Below, piece by piece: positions 7,263-14,392 of a stretch of DNA of 20,097 bases (position 1 is the first letter of the stretch; every line of letters begins with the position of its first letter). A program made the translations under genes and the position numbers. Source of the DNA: an uncultured bacterium (GTDB lineage Bacteria; Cyanobacteriota; Vampirovibrionia; Gastranaerophilales; Gastranaerophilaceae). The notes under the pieces were generated by a model. The model worked only from the letters and a program-made list of their open reading frames with translations, ran no database searches and was not told the origin of the DNA. The stretch lies in NCBI GenBank assembly GCA_900551915.1, contig URXT01000035.1, forward strand, positions 1 to 20,097, written 5' to 3'.

Positions 7263-7401
7263 GAAATCTTTTATTTCCGCGTAAAAATTTGCGTTTTATT
7301 TTCTCAACAAAACCTCACATTCAAATATTCTACGTCGGATTAATCTTTTCATCATAATTTTATTTTACATAAAGATTTTTTTTTGTAAAGTCTAATGTAC
7401 A

Positions 7402-7548
7402 GGGTTTTATCTACAAGTTTACACTAAACAGGTATCAAATCGTCACTGCGAGCTTAAGTGAAGCAGTCCAAAAAATATAGATTGCCGCGCAAATCTACGA
7501 TTTTCTCGCAATGACGGGGCGAGTTTTGTAAACTTGTAGATAAAACCC
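7402..7548. repeat. 147-bp nested palindromic element with perfect 22-bp terminal inverted repeats
   Basis: The outer arms 7402-7423 (begins GGGTTTTATCTACAAG) and 7527-7548 (ends CTTGTAGATAAAACCC) are perfectly inverted over 22 bp. Inside them CGTCACTGCGAG (7441-7452) is inverted against CTCGCAATGACG (7505-7516) with one mismatch, and a third inner hairpin is formed by TAGATT/AATCTA near 7478-7498. The inner arm matches the CGTCATTGCGAG...GCAATCC type of interspersed palindromic repeat known from several bacterial genomes. No ORF and no visible target duplication. It ends 36 nt before the GT2 start codon. A non-autonomous mobile repeat is most likely. Confidence 0.75.
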
Positions 7549-7550
7549 AA

Positions 7551-7578
7551 TATACAAATATTAATTTTATGATAAAAT
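7551..7578 (+). promoter_or_regulatory. Candidate promoter of the GT2 gene (leaderless arrangement)
   Basis: TAAAAT at 7573-7578 ends exactly 6 nt before ATG 7585. A partial -35, TATACA at 7551-7556, lies 16 nt upstream of it. The start codon has no Shine-Dalgarno, only a T-run. The AT-rich context makes chance matches possible. Confidence 0.4.
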
Positions 7579-7584
7579 TTTTTT

Positions 7585-8562
7585 ATGAATAAAGTAGAAG
7601 TCAGTGTAATTGTTCCGGTTTATAATGTTGGAAAGTTTTTGGCGAAATGCCTGGAAAGCCTTGTCGGACAAACTTTTAAAAATATTGAGATTATATGTAT
7701 AAATGACGGCTCAACTGACAATTCTCTGGAAATTCTGAATTCGTTTGCAGGTAAAGATGAAAGAATAATCCTTGTAAACCAGCCTAATCAAGGCGTCAGC
7801 AAAGTAAGAAACTGCGGTCTGGAAATGGCAAGGGGAAAGTTTCTTCTTTTTATTGACGGCGATGATTATATTGCGTCTGATTTTGTGGAAAAACTTTATG
7901 CTAAAGCTTGCAAAACCGGTGCGGAGATTACAGCCGGAAATATTGTATACGACGAAGAAGGCAATTTAATCAGAAACAATTTCATTTCCAAGCAGACTTT
8001 TAAAATTAATAAAGAAATACTTGTTTCAATAAATGAAAAGGCTTCATTTGCAAAATCAGTCATTATATGCGGCAAGCTTTTTGCAGCGGATTTTGTCCGC
8101 AAAAATAATCTTAAATTTATGGAAGGCTGCAGATTTGAAGACAACGAGTTTTCTTTTTTATCTACGGTATTAGCAGACAAAGTAGCACTGGAGAAAGATG
8201 CCGAATATTATTATGTAATGCATTCGGCCTCCTTGATGGCAAATGTTTTTAATACGGAAACCGTTTTTGATTTTATCAAAGTTTTTAAAGAAATTTCTGT
8301 AAAAATGAAAGATTTGACTGCTGAAAATCGTATTAACCCTCAATATTTGTCTGTTTTTAATGCGCATATGACAAACGCGTTTTATAATACTTTCAAATCT
8401 GCTTCCGAAACTTACAAATCAGAATTCCGGAAACAGGCTGTGGAGCTTCTGAAAAATATTGACACGCACAACAAATATTTTGACGCAAAAACCCTCAAAA
8501 GGTATAACAAACTTTTGGGAATTTCTGAACCTTTCTGGAAGAAATTTGCGATTTTTAAATAA
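7585..8562 (+). CDS. Family 2 (GT-A) glycosyltransferase
   Basis: A 325-residue GT2 enzyme that transfers a sugar from a nucleotide-sugar to a surface glycan or LPS precursor. The N-terminal GT-A domain is complete: VSVIVPVYNVGKFLAKCLES (6-25), INDGSTDNS (39-47), NQGVSKVRN (68-76), and the metal-binding DGDD (91-94) in LLFIDGDDYI. RFEDNEFSF (about 183-191) supplies the ED pair typical of the catalytic base region. There is no transmembrane segment, so it is probably cytosolic and peripheral. Donor and acceptor cannot be read. It stands alone, behind the 147-bp palindrome, and its last 8 nt overlap the 3' end of the convergent zinc-ribbon gene. Distance to waaA (over 6 kb) does not support a shared LPS cluster. 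Confidence 0.92.
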   Translation: MNKVEVSVIVPVYNVGKFLAKCLESLVGQTFKNIEIICINDGSTDNSLEILNSFAGKDERIILVNQPNQGVSKVRNCGLEMARGKFLLFIDGDDYIASDFVEKLYAKACKTGAEITAGNIVYDEEGNLIRNNFISKQTFKINKEILVSINEKASFAKSVIICGKLFAADFVRKNNLKFMEGCRFEDNEFSFLSTVLADKVALEKDAEYYYVMHSASLMANVFNTETVFDFIKVFKEISVKMKDLTAENRINPQYLSVFNAHMTNAFYNTFKSASETYKSEFRKQAVELLKNIDTHNKYFDAKTLKRYNKLLGISEPFWKKFAIFK

Positions 8563-9502
8563 ATGTGATTTCGTAATATCCGTTGTTGAAAAGGAATTTC
8601 AGTTTGATTTTTTCACCGTTATAGTGAGCCGGCGGAGTTTTGTAATAAGGCAGACGCATTAACATAAGATAAACTTCGTCGTTTACGGATTTATTTTGCG
8701 ATTTGTAGATAAAATTTCTATTGATAAGCTTTCCGCTGTTGTCAAGCGAGAATTCAATCGCACAGTCGCCGGAGCCTTGAACTGCTGCAACGTTTAGTTT
8801 TGCAAGAAGCGCGCTCCTGATTGCGCCTTTGTAGTTCAAAAATTCGGAAGGGTTCATTTTGGGCGGTTCTTCTTTTTTGACCGGCTGTTGAACAGTTTGT
8901 TGGGTGGAGGTTGTATTTTGTACAGTATTTAAGACTGATTGCGGAAGTTTTGGTTTTGATTGGGTAGCTGGCTGCGCCGGAGGGGCTTTTTTAACCGGTT
9001 TGGAAGCCGTTGATGTTGTTTTTGAAGCTGGTTTTGGCTGAGTTTTTGCGGCTGCCGCGGGCTTTTGAGTTGTTGAAGTTGTTTGAGTTTTAGGTTTAGG
9101 TGTTTCTGGCGTTTGCACGGGTTTTGGCGAAGGCTCCGGCTTTGGAGCAGTTTCAGCAGTTTGCGTTTGAGGTTTAGCATTCTGCCATAGGCTTTCGATG
9201 TCAGGAATTGTTTTTGCAACTTCTTCTTTTTGCTTTTGTACTGTTTTTGCAGGTTTTTCTGTTTTTATAATCCATGGTATTACCGCCAAAATCAGGCAAA
9301 GACAGAAAAATCCGATTGAAAATACTTTTACCATGTCAAACTTTTTAAAATCGAAATTCTTGTGAGGCAATGGTTGCTGCTCTTTCTGAAATGTTGAGTC
9401 TTTGACCGGCGGCGCGGTAAATTCCTCGAACTCATCATTCCCGCAGGTGCAATATTCGGGTTTTTCTTTAAATTCTTCTTTACATTCTGTGCATCTGTAC
9501 AT
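8555..9502 (-). CDS. TonB/TolA-like protein with N-terminal zinc ribbon
   Basis: A 315-residue bitopic protein. Residues 1-22 form a zinc-ribbon-like CxxC...CxC (Cys4, Cys7, Cys18, Cys20), presumably cytoplasmic. One membrane helix lies at about 57-79. A long Pro/Lys/Thr/Gln-rich periplasmic linker (80-216) follows, typical of TonB or TolA, and then a C-terminal domain (220-315) beginning FLNYKGAIRSALLAKLNV with the pattern of a TonB_C/TolA domain, including CAIEFSLDNSGKLINRNF. The linker holds IPDIESLWQ (99-107) and LPQSVLNTVQN (186-196), motifs shared with its operon partners. It is the last gene of the four-gene operon; the ribosome-binding site AAGGTA overlaps the stop of the preceding gene, 3 nt away. 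No ExbB/ExbD or TolQ/TolR lies nearby. A role as envelope-spanning linker is inferred. Confidence 0.8.
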   Translation of the reverse strand: MYRCTECKEEFKEKPEYCTCGNDEFEEFTAPPVKDSTFQKEQQPLPHKNFDFKKFDMVKVFSIGFFCLCLILAVIPWIIKTEKPAKTVQKQKEEVAKTIPDIESLWQNAKPQTQTAETAPKPEPSPKPVQTPETPKPKTQTTSTTQKPAAAAKTQPKPASKTTSTASKPVKKAPPAQPATQSKPKLPQSVLNTVQNTTSTQQTVQQPVKKEEPPKMNPSEFLNYKGAIRSALLAKLNVAAVQGSGDCAIEFSLDNSGKLINRNFIYKSQNKSVNDEVYLMLMRLPYYKTPPAHYNGEKIKLKFLFNNGYYEITFI

Positions 9503-9505
9503 TTT

Positions 9506-10477
9506 TTACCTTAAAGTTTTTACTTTCTCAATATCTGAAAAATCGTTTGGTGTGCTGAATCTGTCCTGGGTTGAAATTACAAATCCGCCCGTTACATTAG
9601 TTATAACACGTTTTGTGCGCGAAGGAAAGTTTAAAATCGGCTGGCCTTGATAACTCAAAATCAGAGGTTTTAAGTAGTTTACAGCGATTGAACTGTAAGT
9701 ATCCGGAACAGCCCAGGTTCTCAGGTTTGAGATACGGCCTTTTTTGTCGACCGTGAAGGAGAATTTAAAAGCAGTTCCCAGCGGTGCTGCAATTTGTGTG
9801 TCCCGCATAATCTGGTTTTGAAGATTGCTTCGCCAAATATTCCAAACAATTATTTCCTCCTGCTCCGTCAGTGGACGTGTTTCTTCTGCCGTGTTTTCAA
9901 GAATTTGCCTGGGAGTTTGCGTCGGCTCAATTTTCGGGAGCGTAACCTTTTGAGGCTCTTGCGCTGCTGTAGAAGCCTTTGGTTCAGTTTTTTGTGTTTG
10001 ATTGTTCAAAATATCCTTCACCGACTGCGGAATTTTTGCAGTCGTGATGTTTTCGGTGGTTTGAACAGGTTTTGAGGCAGTTGTTGTAACTGTTTTTGTT
10101 GTATTTTGCGGGGGGATAGTTTTTACTGTTCGGGTCGAAGTTTTTATTTTTTCGGACTGCTTTTGAACTTCAATTGTTTTGGATTTGATGTTATTTTTGT
10201 TTTCAAGAACTTTTTCAGTCTGCTGAGGTTTTGGCGATGTTGTATTTAAGACTTTTTCAATGGTTTTAACCTGATTTAAGTCTGTATTTACTATTTTGGT
10301 TGTGTTTTCAGGAGCCTGGTGCGTAGCGTTCGGATTTTGCGCAAGTTCGGTATTTGTTATTTGAAATTCGTTTGCAGCAAATCTTACCGGCTTATTTATA
10401 CCGGGTTTTAAGACGCCGACTGCAATTGTCAGCGCTGTTAAAAATATTAAAACTGCTGTTAAATATATTTTTATCAT
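9506..10477 (-). CDS. TonB/TolA-like envelope-spanning protein
   Basis: A 323-residue protein with a single N-terminal membrane helix (4-23) and almost no cytoplasmic part. A very long Thr/Lys/Gln/Pro-rich linker (25-200) precedes a C-terminal TonB/TolA-like domain (about 203-302): LTEQEEIIVWNIWRSNLQNQ, then FKFSFTVDKKGRISNLRTWA and a final strand VITNVTGGFVIS. The linker has IPQSVKDILNN (149-159) and LPKIE (180-184), matching motifs in the neighbouring genes. Its start codon overlaps the stop of the FHA-like gene by 4 nt, so translation is coupled. It resembles TonB in layout but lacks the compact XP-repeat linker and any visible ExbB/D partner. Function in force transfer or scaffolding is inferred. 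Confidence 0.78.
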   Translation of the reverse strand: MIKIYLTAVLIFLTALTIAVGVLKPGINKPVRFAANEFQITNTELAQNPNATHQAPENTTKIVNTDLNQVKTIEKVLNTTSPKPQQTEKVLENKNNIKSKTIEVQKQSEKIKTSTRTVKTIPPQNTTKTVTTTASKPVQTTENITTAKIPQSVKDILNNQTQKTEPKASTAAQEPQKVTLPKIEPTQTPRQILENTAEETRPLTEQEEIIVWNIWRSNLQNQIMRDTQIAAPLGTAFKFSFTVDKKGRISNLRTWAVPDTYSSIAVNYLKPLILSYQGQPILNFPSRTKRVITNVTGGFVISTQDRFSTPNDFSDIEKVKTLR

Positions 10478-12072
10478 TTTCTATCCAGTTTTGAGATTAA
10501 GCCGTCACAAACAAACAACTCGTATTTTGTCCGGCTTAGAAGGTAGGTTTCTGCAATCAAAAGCGCTGTCGGCACAGTTGCCGCAACAATGCTTAAAAGT
10601 ATTCCGTTTAAGTCCGCACCGATTTCTGTCAAAAAGAACGAGGTGTTCATGCTGAATTCGATAAATATGATTGAAAGCCCTATTACAAAAAGCCTTACAC
10701 GGTCTCTTTCCAAAGTCCTTACATTTTCAAGTCCAAAGATTTCAACACCGTGCGTAAGGTAATTTCTGAAACCGTCAAGCTTGATAATGTCAGAGCCGCT
10801 GACTTTTCTCATGTTTAAAAATGCATTTGATATTGCGAAAAATGCAAACACAATCATCATTGAGGCCAGAATTAAAAACACCAGTGAAAATCTTAGACCT
10901 GAAATTCTAACCCATCCCGCAGCTTCGGGGAAGCACATCGCAAGAGTGTTTGAAACACCGTATGCTAAAAACGGCGCGGTCAAAATTCCTGCAAAAGTTT
11001 CAGCCAAACCTTTTATTTGCAGTGTTAAAATTTTGTCTTTTATATAGTTCAATTTTACAGAACTTAAACTGTTTATAAATAAATCAATCCAATTTTGGTA
11101 TTGATTTAGAACGATTTCAAAATCCTCGCGGTATTCGTATCGGTTTAATTCCAGAGAAAGCTTGTGTCCGCTGTATTTGAAATATCCGCAGGCAAATGCT
11201 ATTACCACGTTCAAAAGTACTAAAAACAGAGCGGTAAAAGTCCCGTAAAATACGCGTCCGTTCGGGTTCATATAATAAATCATATTTATGGCATAAAATA
11301 CACACATAAAAATTGTTGGAAGAATTATCAAAAAGTTTTGTGCAAATTTTGCGCCTGCCGGCGGTTTTTGCAAATCTCTGTTTTGAAGAAATAAGAAAAC
11401 ACCCTGTTTCAGTGAAAGCGAAACCGCATAAGTTAAAACCGAAAACAATCCGAGAATTTTAATGTTTGTCGGCATGTTTATAAATGCAATTGTGTCGGAA
11501 ATCGGAAGCCCCATCAAATAGTTGCATATTCCAAACGTCATAACAATTGTGCTGAAAATAAGTGCGATATTTAAGATTATTGCGGCTTTGAAGTTTAAAG
11601 AAATCCTCTTTTTAATGTCTGTTATTGCAAAAGCTATCTGTTTTGTTATGGCAATTCTGCTTTTTTCAATTGCAGATTTTTTGCTTTCCAGTTTAAGCTT
11701 AACATCAGAGCTTATCTCATGTTCGTAAGTGTCGGAAACTTCTTTTACTGCCGTTTTTTGTTCAGAAAGTGTGTCCGGCAGGTTCTCTGCTATTTTTATT
11801 CCGATAAACTCCCCGCTTTCGGCGAGTTTAAGTTTGCAGAATTTTTCGACTGAAATTTTTCCTTTAAAAGGTTCACCTCGAAAAAGGATTTTCGGATTTT
11901 CAAAATTATTTATAACCGTGCATTTTTTCGAATTTTCGTCATACTGAACAGTTAAAATAAACTCAAATCCGGCATTAATCTGATAGTCGCAGTCTGAATT
12001 TGACCCGATTATTATAAAATCTTTTTCTTTGAAAACTGTTTCTTTATTAAGTGATGAAATTATAACAGTCAT
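10474..12072 (-). CDS. Polytopic membrane protein with degenerate FHA-like N-terminal domain
   Basis: A 532-residue protein. The N-terminal 95 residues look like an FHA beta-sandwich (FIIIGSNSDCDYQIN, 19-33; later strands near 47-55, 62-65 and 88-94). The Arg after the first Gly and the Ser-Arg-x-His that bind phosphothreonine are not evident, so it may be structural, like the FHA-fold head of YscD-type secretion proteins. A charged, helical linker (100-158) leads to seven or eight membrane segments at about 162-182, 205-222, 245-268, 277-297, 357-380, 394-416, 459-478 and 488-511. I do not recognise the membrane family. The ribosome-binding site AAAGGACAA lies within the 14-nt gap after the upstream gene. 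Central position in the operon suggests it is the inner-membrane core of an assembly; this is inference. Confidence 0.75.
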   Translation of the reverse strand: MTVIISSLNKETVFKEKDFIIIGSNSDCDYQINAGFEFILTVQYDENSKKCTVINNFENPKILFRGEPFKGKISVEKFCKLKLAESGEFIGIKIAENLPDTLSEQKTAVKEVSDTYEHEISSDVKLKLESKKSAIEKSRIAITKQIAFAITDIKKRISLNFKAAIILNIALIFSTIVMTFGICNYLMGLPISDTIAFINMPTNIKILGLFSVLTYAVSLSLKQGVFLFLQNRDLQKPPAGAKFAQNFLIILPTIFMCVFYAINMIYYMNPNGRVFYGTFTALFLVLLNVVIAFACGYFKYSGHKLSLELNRYEYREDFEIVLNQYQNWIDLFINSLSSVKLNYIKDKILTLQIKGLAETFAGILTAPFLAYGVSNTLAMCFPEAAGWVRISGLRFSLVFLILASMMIVFAFFAISNAFLNMRKVSGSDIIKLDGFRNYLTHGVEIFGLENVRTLERDRVRLFVIGLSIIFIEFSMNTSFFLTEIGADLNGILLSIVAATVPTALLIAETYLLSRTKYELFVCDGLISKLDRK

Positions 12073-12086
12073 TTTTGTCCTTTCGG

Positions 12087-13355
12087 TTACTGCTGCCTGT
12101 AAAGCTGGACGGTTAATGGTTCAGTCAGCATAATTTGAAGCTGAGAGCCTTCAATTACTCTTATTTCTTCGCCTTTTGATGAAATGGTTGAAATCGCACC
12201 GGCGCCTACTCCGATTGAAGTTCCATATATTATTGCGCTTGTCGGGTCTGCTCCGAAAAGCATTGAAATAGCAGAAAGCAGAAGACCGGTTGCCGCACCG
12301 CCTGCAATTCGTTTTGTTACGTTTAGTGCTCGGGAAGAATTACCGACAATATAAACTTTATTAGTTTTCAAAGGAATTATGTTTCCGTCAGGTGTCATAA
12401 TCTCGTTAAACAGAAGCCCGATTTGTCCGTTTGCCATTGCATAAGAAGCCGCTTTTGTATCAACTGCTCTGCCGTTTAAAATACTTCCAGCGGGTGCAAT
12501 AAGCTGGCCGTTATAAATCCAGTCAGCATCAAGTTCAGCGCTAACTCGGTCATTATTTACAATGCTGTCAGAGCTTATGTCAGAAAGAAGCGCTGCTGTA
12601 AAAGTTGCACCGTCTTGAATGTATATGACGCTTCCGGTAAGAACGCTTCCTTGACCTTGATAGTTCTGAGAATTATAACTGCTTTGTACCGTGCCTGAAT
12701 TTGGATTAAAAGCTTCTCCCTGCCAGGAGGATTCAATTTTTGGAAGTTTTACAATGGCTTTTTCCTGTGTTTGAAGTTCAATCGGAGGCTCGGTTTTAGG
12801 TTCAACAACGATATTTTGCGCGGAGTTGCTGCCGTTAAACCTTGTCTGTGCTTCATCGCTAAAGTCATATTCTATTGCAGATGCATTGATAATTTCATTT
12901 TGAGGAGGTAACATTTGAGAATTTTCTGCAGTTGTGCGCATTTTTATATTTACATTGCTGTGCGCAAGGTTTGTGTAGGCCTCGCCGTAAAAGTAACTCT
13001 TCAGGCTTGAATTTCGGACTTTTTTGCTTTTGAAGTCATTATTTTTCAAAGTTTCAATAAGCTCTTTGCGCAGGCTTTCATCCTCGTTATTTGACATGTA
13101 GTAGAAATAACAGTTTTCGTTTTTATCTGCCAGAATTACAACGTAATAATATTTTTTGTTTTTATCTTCAAGAATATATGAATTTTGTCCTTTTAATGCG
13201 GATGGAAAATTCCTTTTTAAATATGGTGTTAAAACTTTTTCAACCTCAGCCGCCTTGGCATTTTTGACAGTATAAAGCCTTGATACATCAGCTGCAAAAC
13301 CCGAAGTTCCTGTCAAAATAAAAGCGCATATTAAACTAAATAATTTTTTTACCAT
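12087..13355 (-). CDS. Secreted envelope protein with VirB10/TrbI-like beta domain and glycine zipper
   Basis: A 422-residue protein with a signal peptide (MVKKLFSLICAFILTGTSGFAA, probable cut after Ala21 or Ala22). An N-terminal mixed domain (about 23-135) follows, then a low-complexity linker with LPKIESSWQ (204-212). A beta-rich domain (238-338) has GSVIYIQDGATFTAALLSDI, LIAPAGSILNGRAV and MTPDGNIIPL, resembling the C-terminal VirB10/TrbI fold. A glycine-rich hydrophobic stretch (350-390) could be a membrane-inserting zipper, and the C-terminal strand block ends LQIMLTEPLTVQLYRQQ. A TTG start at 13367 was rejected because it would precede the predicted transcription start; ATG 13355 has AGGA close upstream. 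First gene of the four-gene operon. There are no T4SS ATPases nearby, so VirB10 similarity is of fold, not of system. Confidence 0.75.
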   Translation of the reverse strand: MVKKLFSLICAFILTGTSGFAADVSRLYTVKNAKAAEVEKVLTPYLKRNFPSALKGQNSYILEDKNKKYYYVVILADKNENCYFYYMSNNEDESLRKELIETLKNNDFKSKKVRNSSLKSYFYGEAYTNLAHSNVNIKMRTTAENSQMLPPQNEIINASAIEYDFSDEAQTRFNGSNSAQNIVVEPKTEPPIELQTQEKAIVKLPKIESSWQGEAFNPNSGTVQSSYNSQNYQGQGSVLTGSVIYIQDGATFTAALLSDISSDSIVNNDRVSAELDADWIYNGQLIAPAGSILNGRAVDTKAASYAMANGQIGLLFNEIMTPDGNIIPLKTNKVYIVGNSSRALNVTKRIAGGAATGLLLSAISMLFGADPTSAIIYGTSIGVGAGAISTISSKGEEIRVIEGSQLQIMLTEPLTVQLYRQQ

Positions 13356-13369
13356 ATTCCTACACAAAT

Positions 13370-13398
13370 ATTATAGTTGTTCAGAATTCCTTTTGCAA
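13370..13398 (-). promoter_or_regulatory. Promoter of the four-gene envelope operon
   Basis: On the minus strand, TTGCAA (13398-13393), a 17-nt spacer and a perfect TATAAT (13375-13370). Transcription would start near 13363, about 8 nt before the ATG at 13355. The rest of the divergent region to 13490 carries an AT-rich TATATA (13457-13462) that could be the -10 for the vWA gene, without a convincing -35. Confidence 0.6.
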
Positions 13399-13490
13399 TA
13401 AAACTTATACTTACTTAACGATTTTGTAAATTTTTAGTTCAATTTTAACTTTATTATATATAAGGGAAAAATTTGTAATCAGGGAAAATA

Positions 13491-14324
13491 ATGAAAAAAT
13501 TATTATTAATTATTGTATTTTTAAGCCTGCTTTGGGCTTCCTCTCCGGTATTTGCGGGGGAATTTAGAATTTATACAGCAAATGGTTCTCAACAATTGCA
13601 GAGATTAACAGCCCCGCCGCGCGCGATGAGAATCCATGGAGAAGCCATTGAACTTCTCGTTGATTATTCAGGCAGTATGAGCGGCTGGATTAATCTGGCA
13701 AAAGAAGCAATAGGAATTATTCTGCCGCGTCTTCCGTATAATTCTTCTGTTGCCTTAAGAGTATTTGGCGAAAGACCGGGAACGCATCCGGAAATTACCG
13801 AGGTTTGCAAAGCTTCAAGAGTTGTCACTTCTTTTGGAAAACAGAATGAAAGAGCTGTTGTTAAAGGTCTGGCTGAGGCTAAGATAGGAGGCGGAACTCC
13901 GATTGAATTTGCATTGAGAGAAACTGTAGAAAAAGATTTAAAAAATTTAAGAGTTTATGATAAGAACAGAACCTTCAAGGCTAAGAAAATTATTCTCGTA
14001 ACTGATGGCGGCGAAGGCTGCGGCGGAGACCCCTGTGCTTATATAAGAGAAGTTATGCGAACAAGAAAAGATATCTCAATTGATGTAATTCAACTTGGAA
14101 ATGATAACCGGCTTGCCTGTCTTGCTGATGAAACTGGCGGAACTTTCCATAAAGTAAACCGAAGCAGCCAGGATTTTGAACTCGCACTGGAGAAAGCATT
14201 TAATGTCCCGCAAGGAACAGTAGCAACCCGTAAATATATGGAAAAATCCACTTACAAGCCGGCTCCAAAGAAACTTTCTGACCGCAAACAGCTTGCAACA
14301 AAGTACAAATATGTAAAATATTAA
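13491..14324 (+). CDS. Secreted von Willebrand factor A domain protein (paralogue 1)
   Basis: A 277-residue exported protein. Signal peptide 1-22 (cut after VFA). The vWA domain (about 52-240) has a complete MIDAS metal site: D58-Y-S60-G-S62, Thr136 in GGTPIE and Asp172 in LVTDGGE. Five cysteines (106, 177, 182, 210 and neighbours in GCGGDPC and ACLADE) suit a periplasmic or surface location. A basic, Pro/Lys-rich tail (241-270) ends in YKYVKY. It likely binds a protein ligand through the divalent ion. The start ATG has AGGGA 7 nt upstream. It is divergent from the envelope operon (about 135 nt between starts) and followed by a closely related copy, so a role at the surface linked to that operon is attractive but unproven. 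Confidence 0.9.
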   Translation: MKKLLLIIVFLSLLWASSPVFAGEFRIYTANGSQQLQRLTAPPRAMRIHGEAIELLVDYSGSMSGWINLAKEAIGIILPRLPYNSSVALRVFGERPGTHPEITEVCKASRVVTSFGKQNERAVVKGLAEAKIGGGTPIEFALRETVEKDLKNLRVYDKNRTFKAKKIILVTDGGEGCGGDPCAYIREVMRTRKDISIDVIQLGNDNRLACLADETGGTFHKVNRSSQDFELALEKAFNVPQGTVATRKYMEKSTYKPAPKKLSDRKQLATKYKYVKY

Positions 14325-14334
14325 TCAGTCCTAA

Positions 14335-14363
14335 TTGTATTTTACCTTCCTATGATTTATAAT
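14335..14363 (+). promoter_or_regulatory. Promoter of vWA paralogue 2
   Basis: TTGTAT (14335-14340), a 17-nt spacer and a perfect TATAAT (14358-14363) lie in the 68-nt gap between the two vWA genes, so the second copy can be transcribed on its own. A strong ribosome-binding site GGAGG (14384-14388) precedes its TTG start. Confidence 0.5.
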
Positions 14364-14392
14364 TATATAAAAATAAATTAAGCGGAGGTATT

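Larger units (their letters stand above)
6997..7584. other. 588-nt intergenic region between divergent genes
   Basis: Between the start of the 474-aa gene (minus) and the GT2 gene (plus). It contains a possible 28-codon minus-strand ORF (7058-7144), a terminator-like hairpin (7225-7262), a weaker hairpin AATCTTT/AAAGATT (7342-7377) followed by nine T on the plus strand, and a 147-bp nested palindrome (7402-7548). The remainder is AT-rich sequence in which I see nothing specific. No convincing promoter for the 474-aa gene was found. Confidence 0.6.

Noticed and set aside
5337..7548. CRISPR array or insertion sequence
   Set aside because: No regularly spaced direct repeats and no transposase ORF; the structures are single palindromic elements.
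8929..9219. 96-residue Gln/Lys/Leu-rich ORF on the minus strand
   Set aside because: An alternative frame of the repetitive linker of the zinc-ribbon TonB-like gene; composition is a by-product of the PKP/Gln-rich codons.
12087..13355. Conjugative type IV secretion component
   Set aside because: Only the beta-domain fold recalls VirB10; there is no VirB4, VirB11, VirD4, VirB9 or relaxase in the window.
13356..13367. TTG start four codons upstream for the VirB10-like gene
   Set aside because: It lies upstream of the transcription start predicted from TATAAT at 13370-13375, and the signal peptide is better from ATG 13355.
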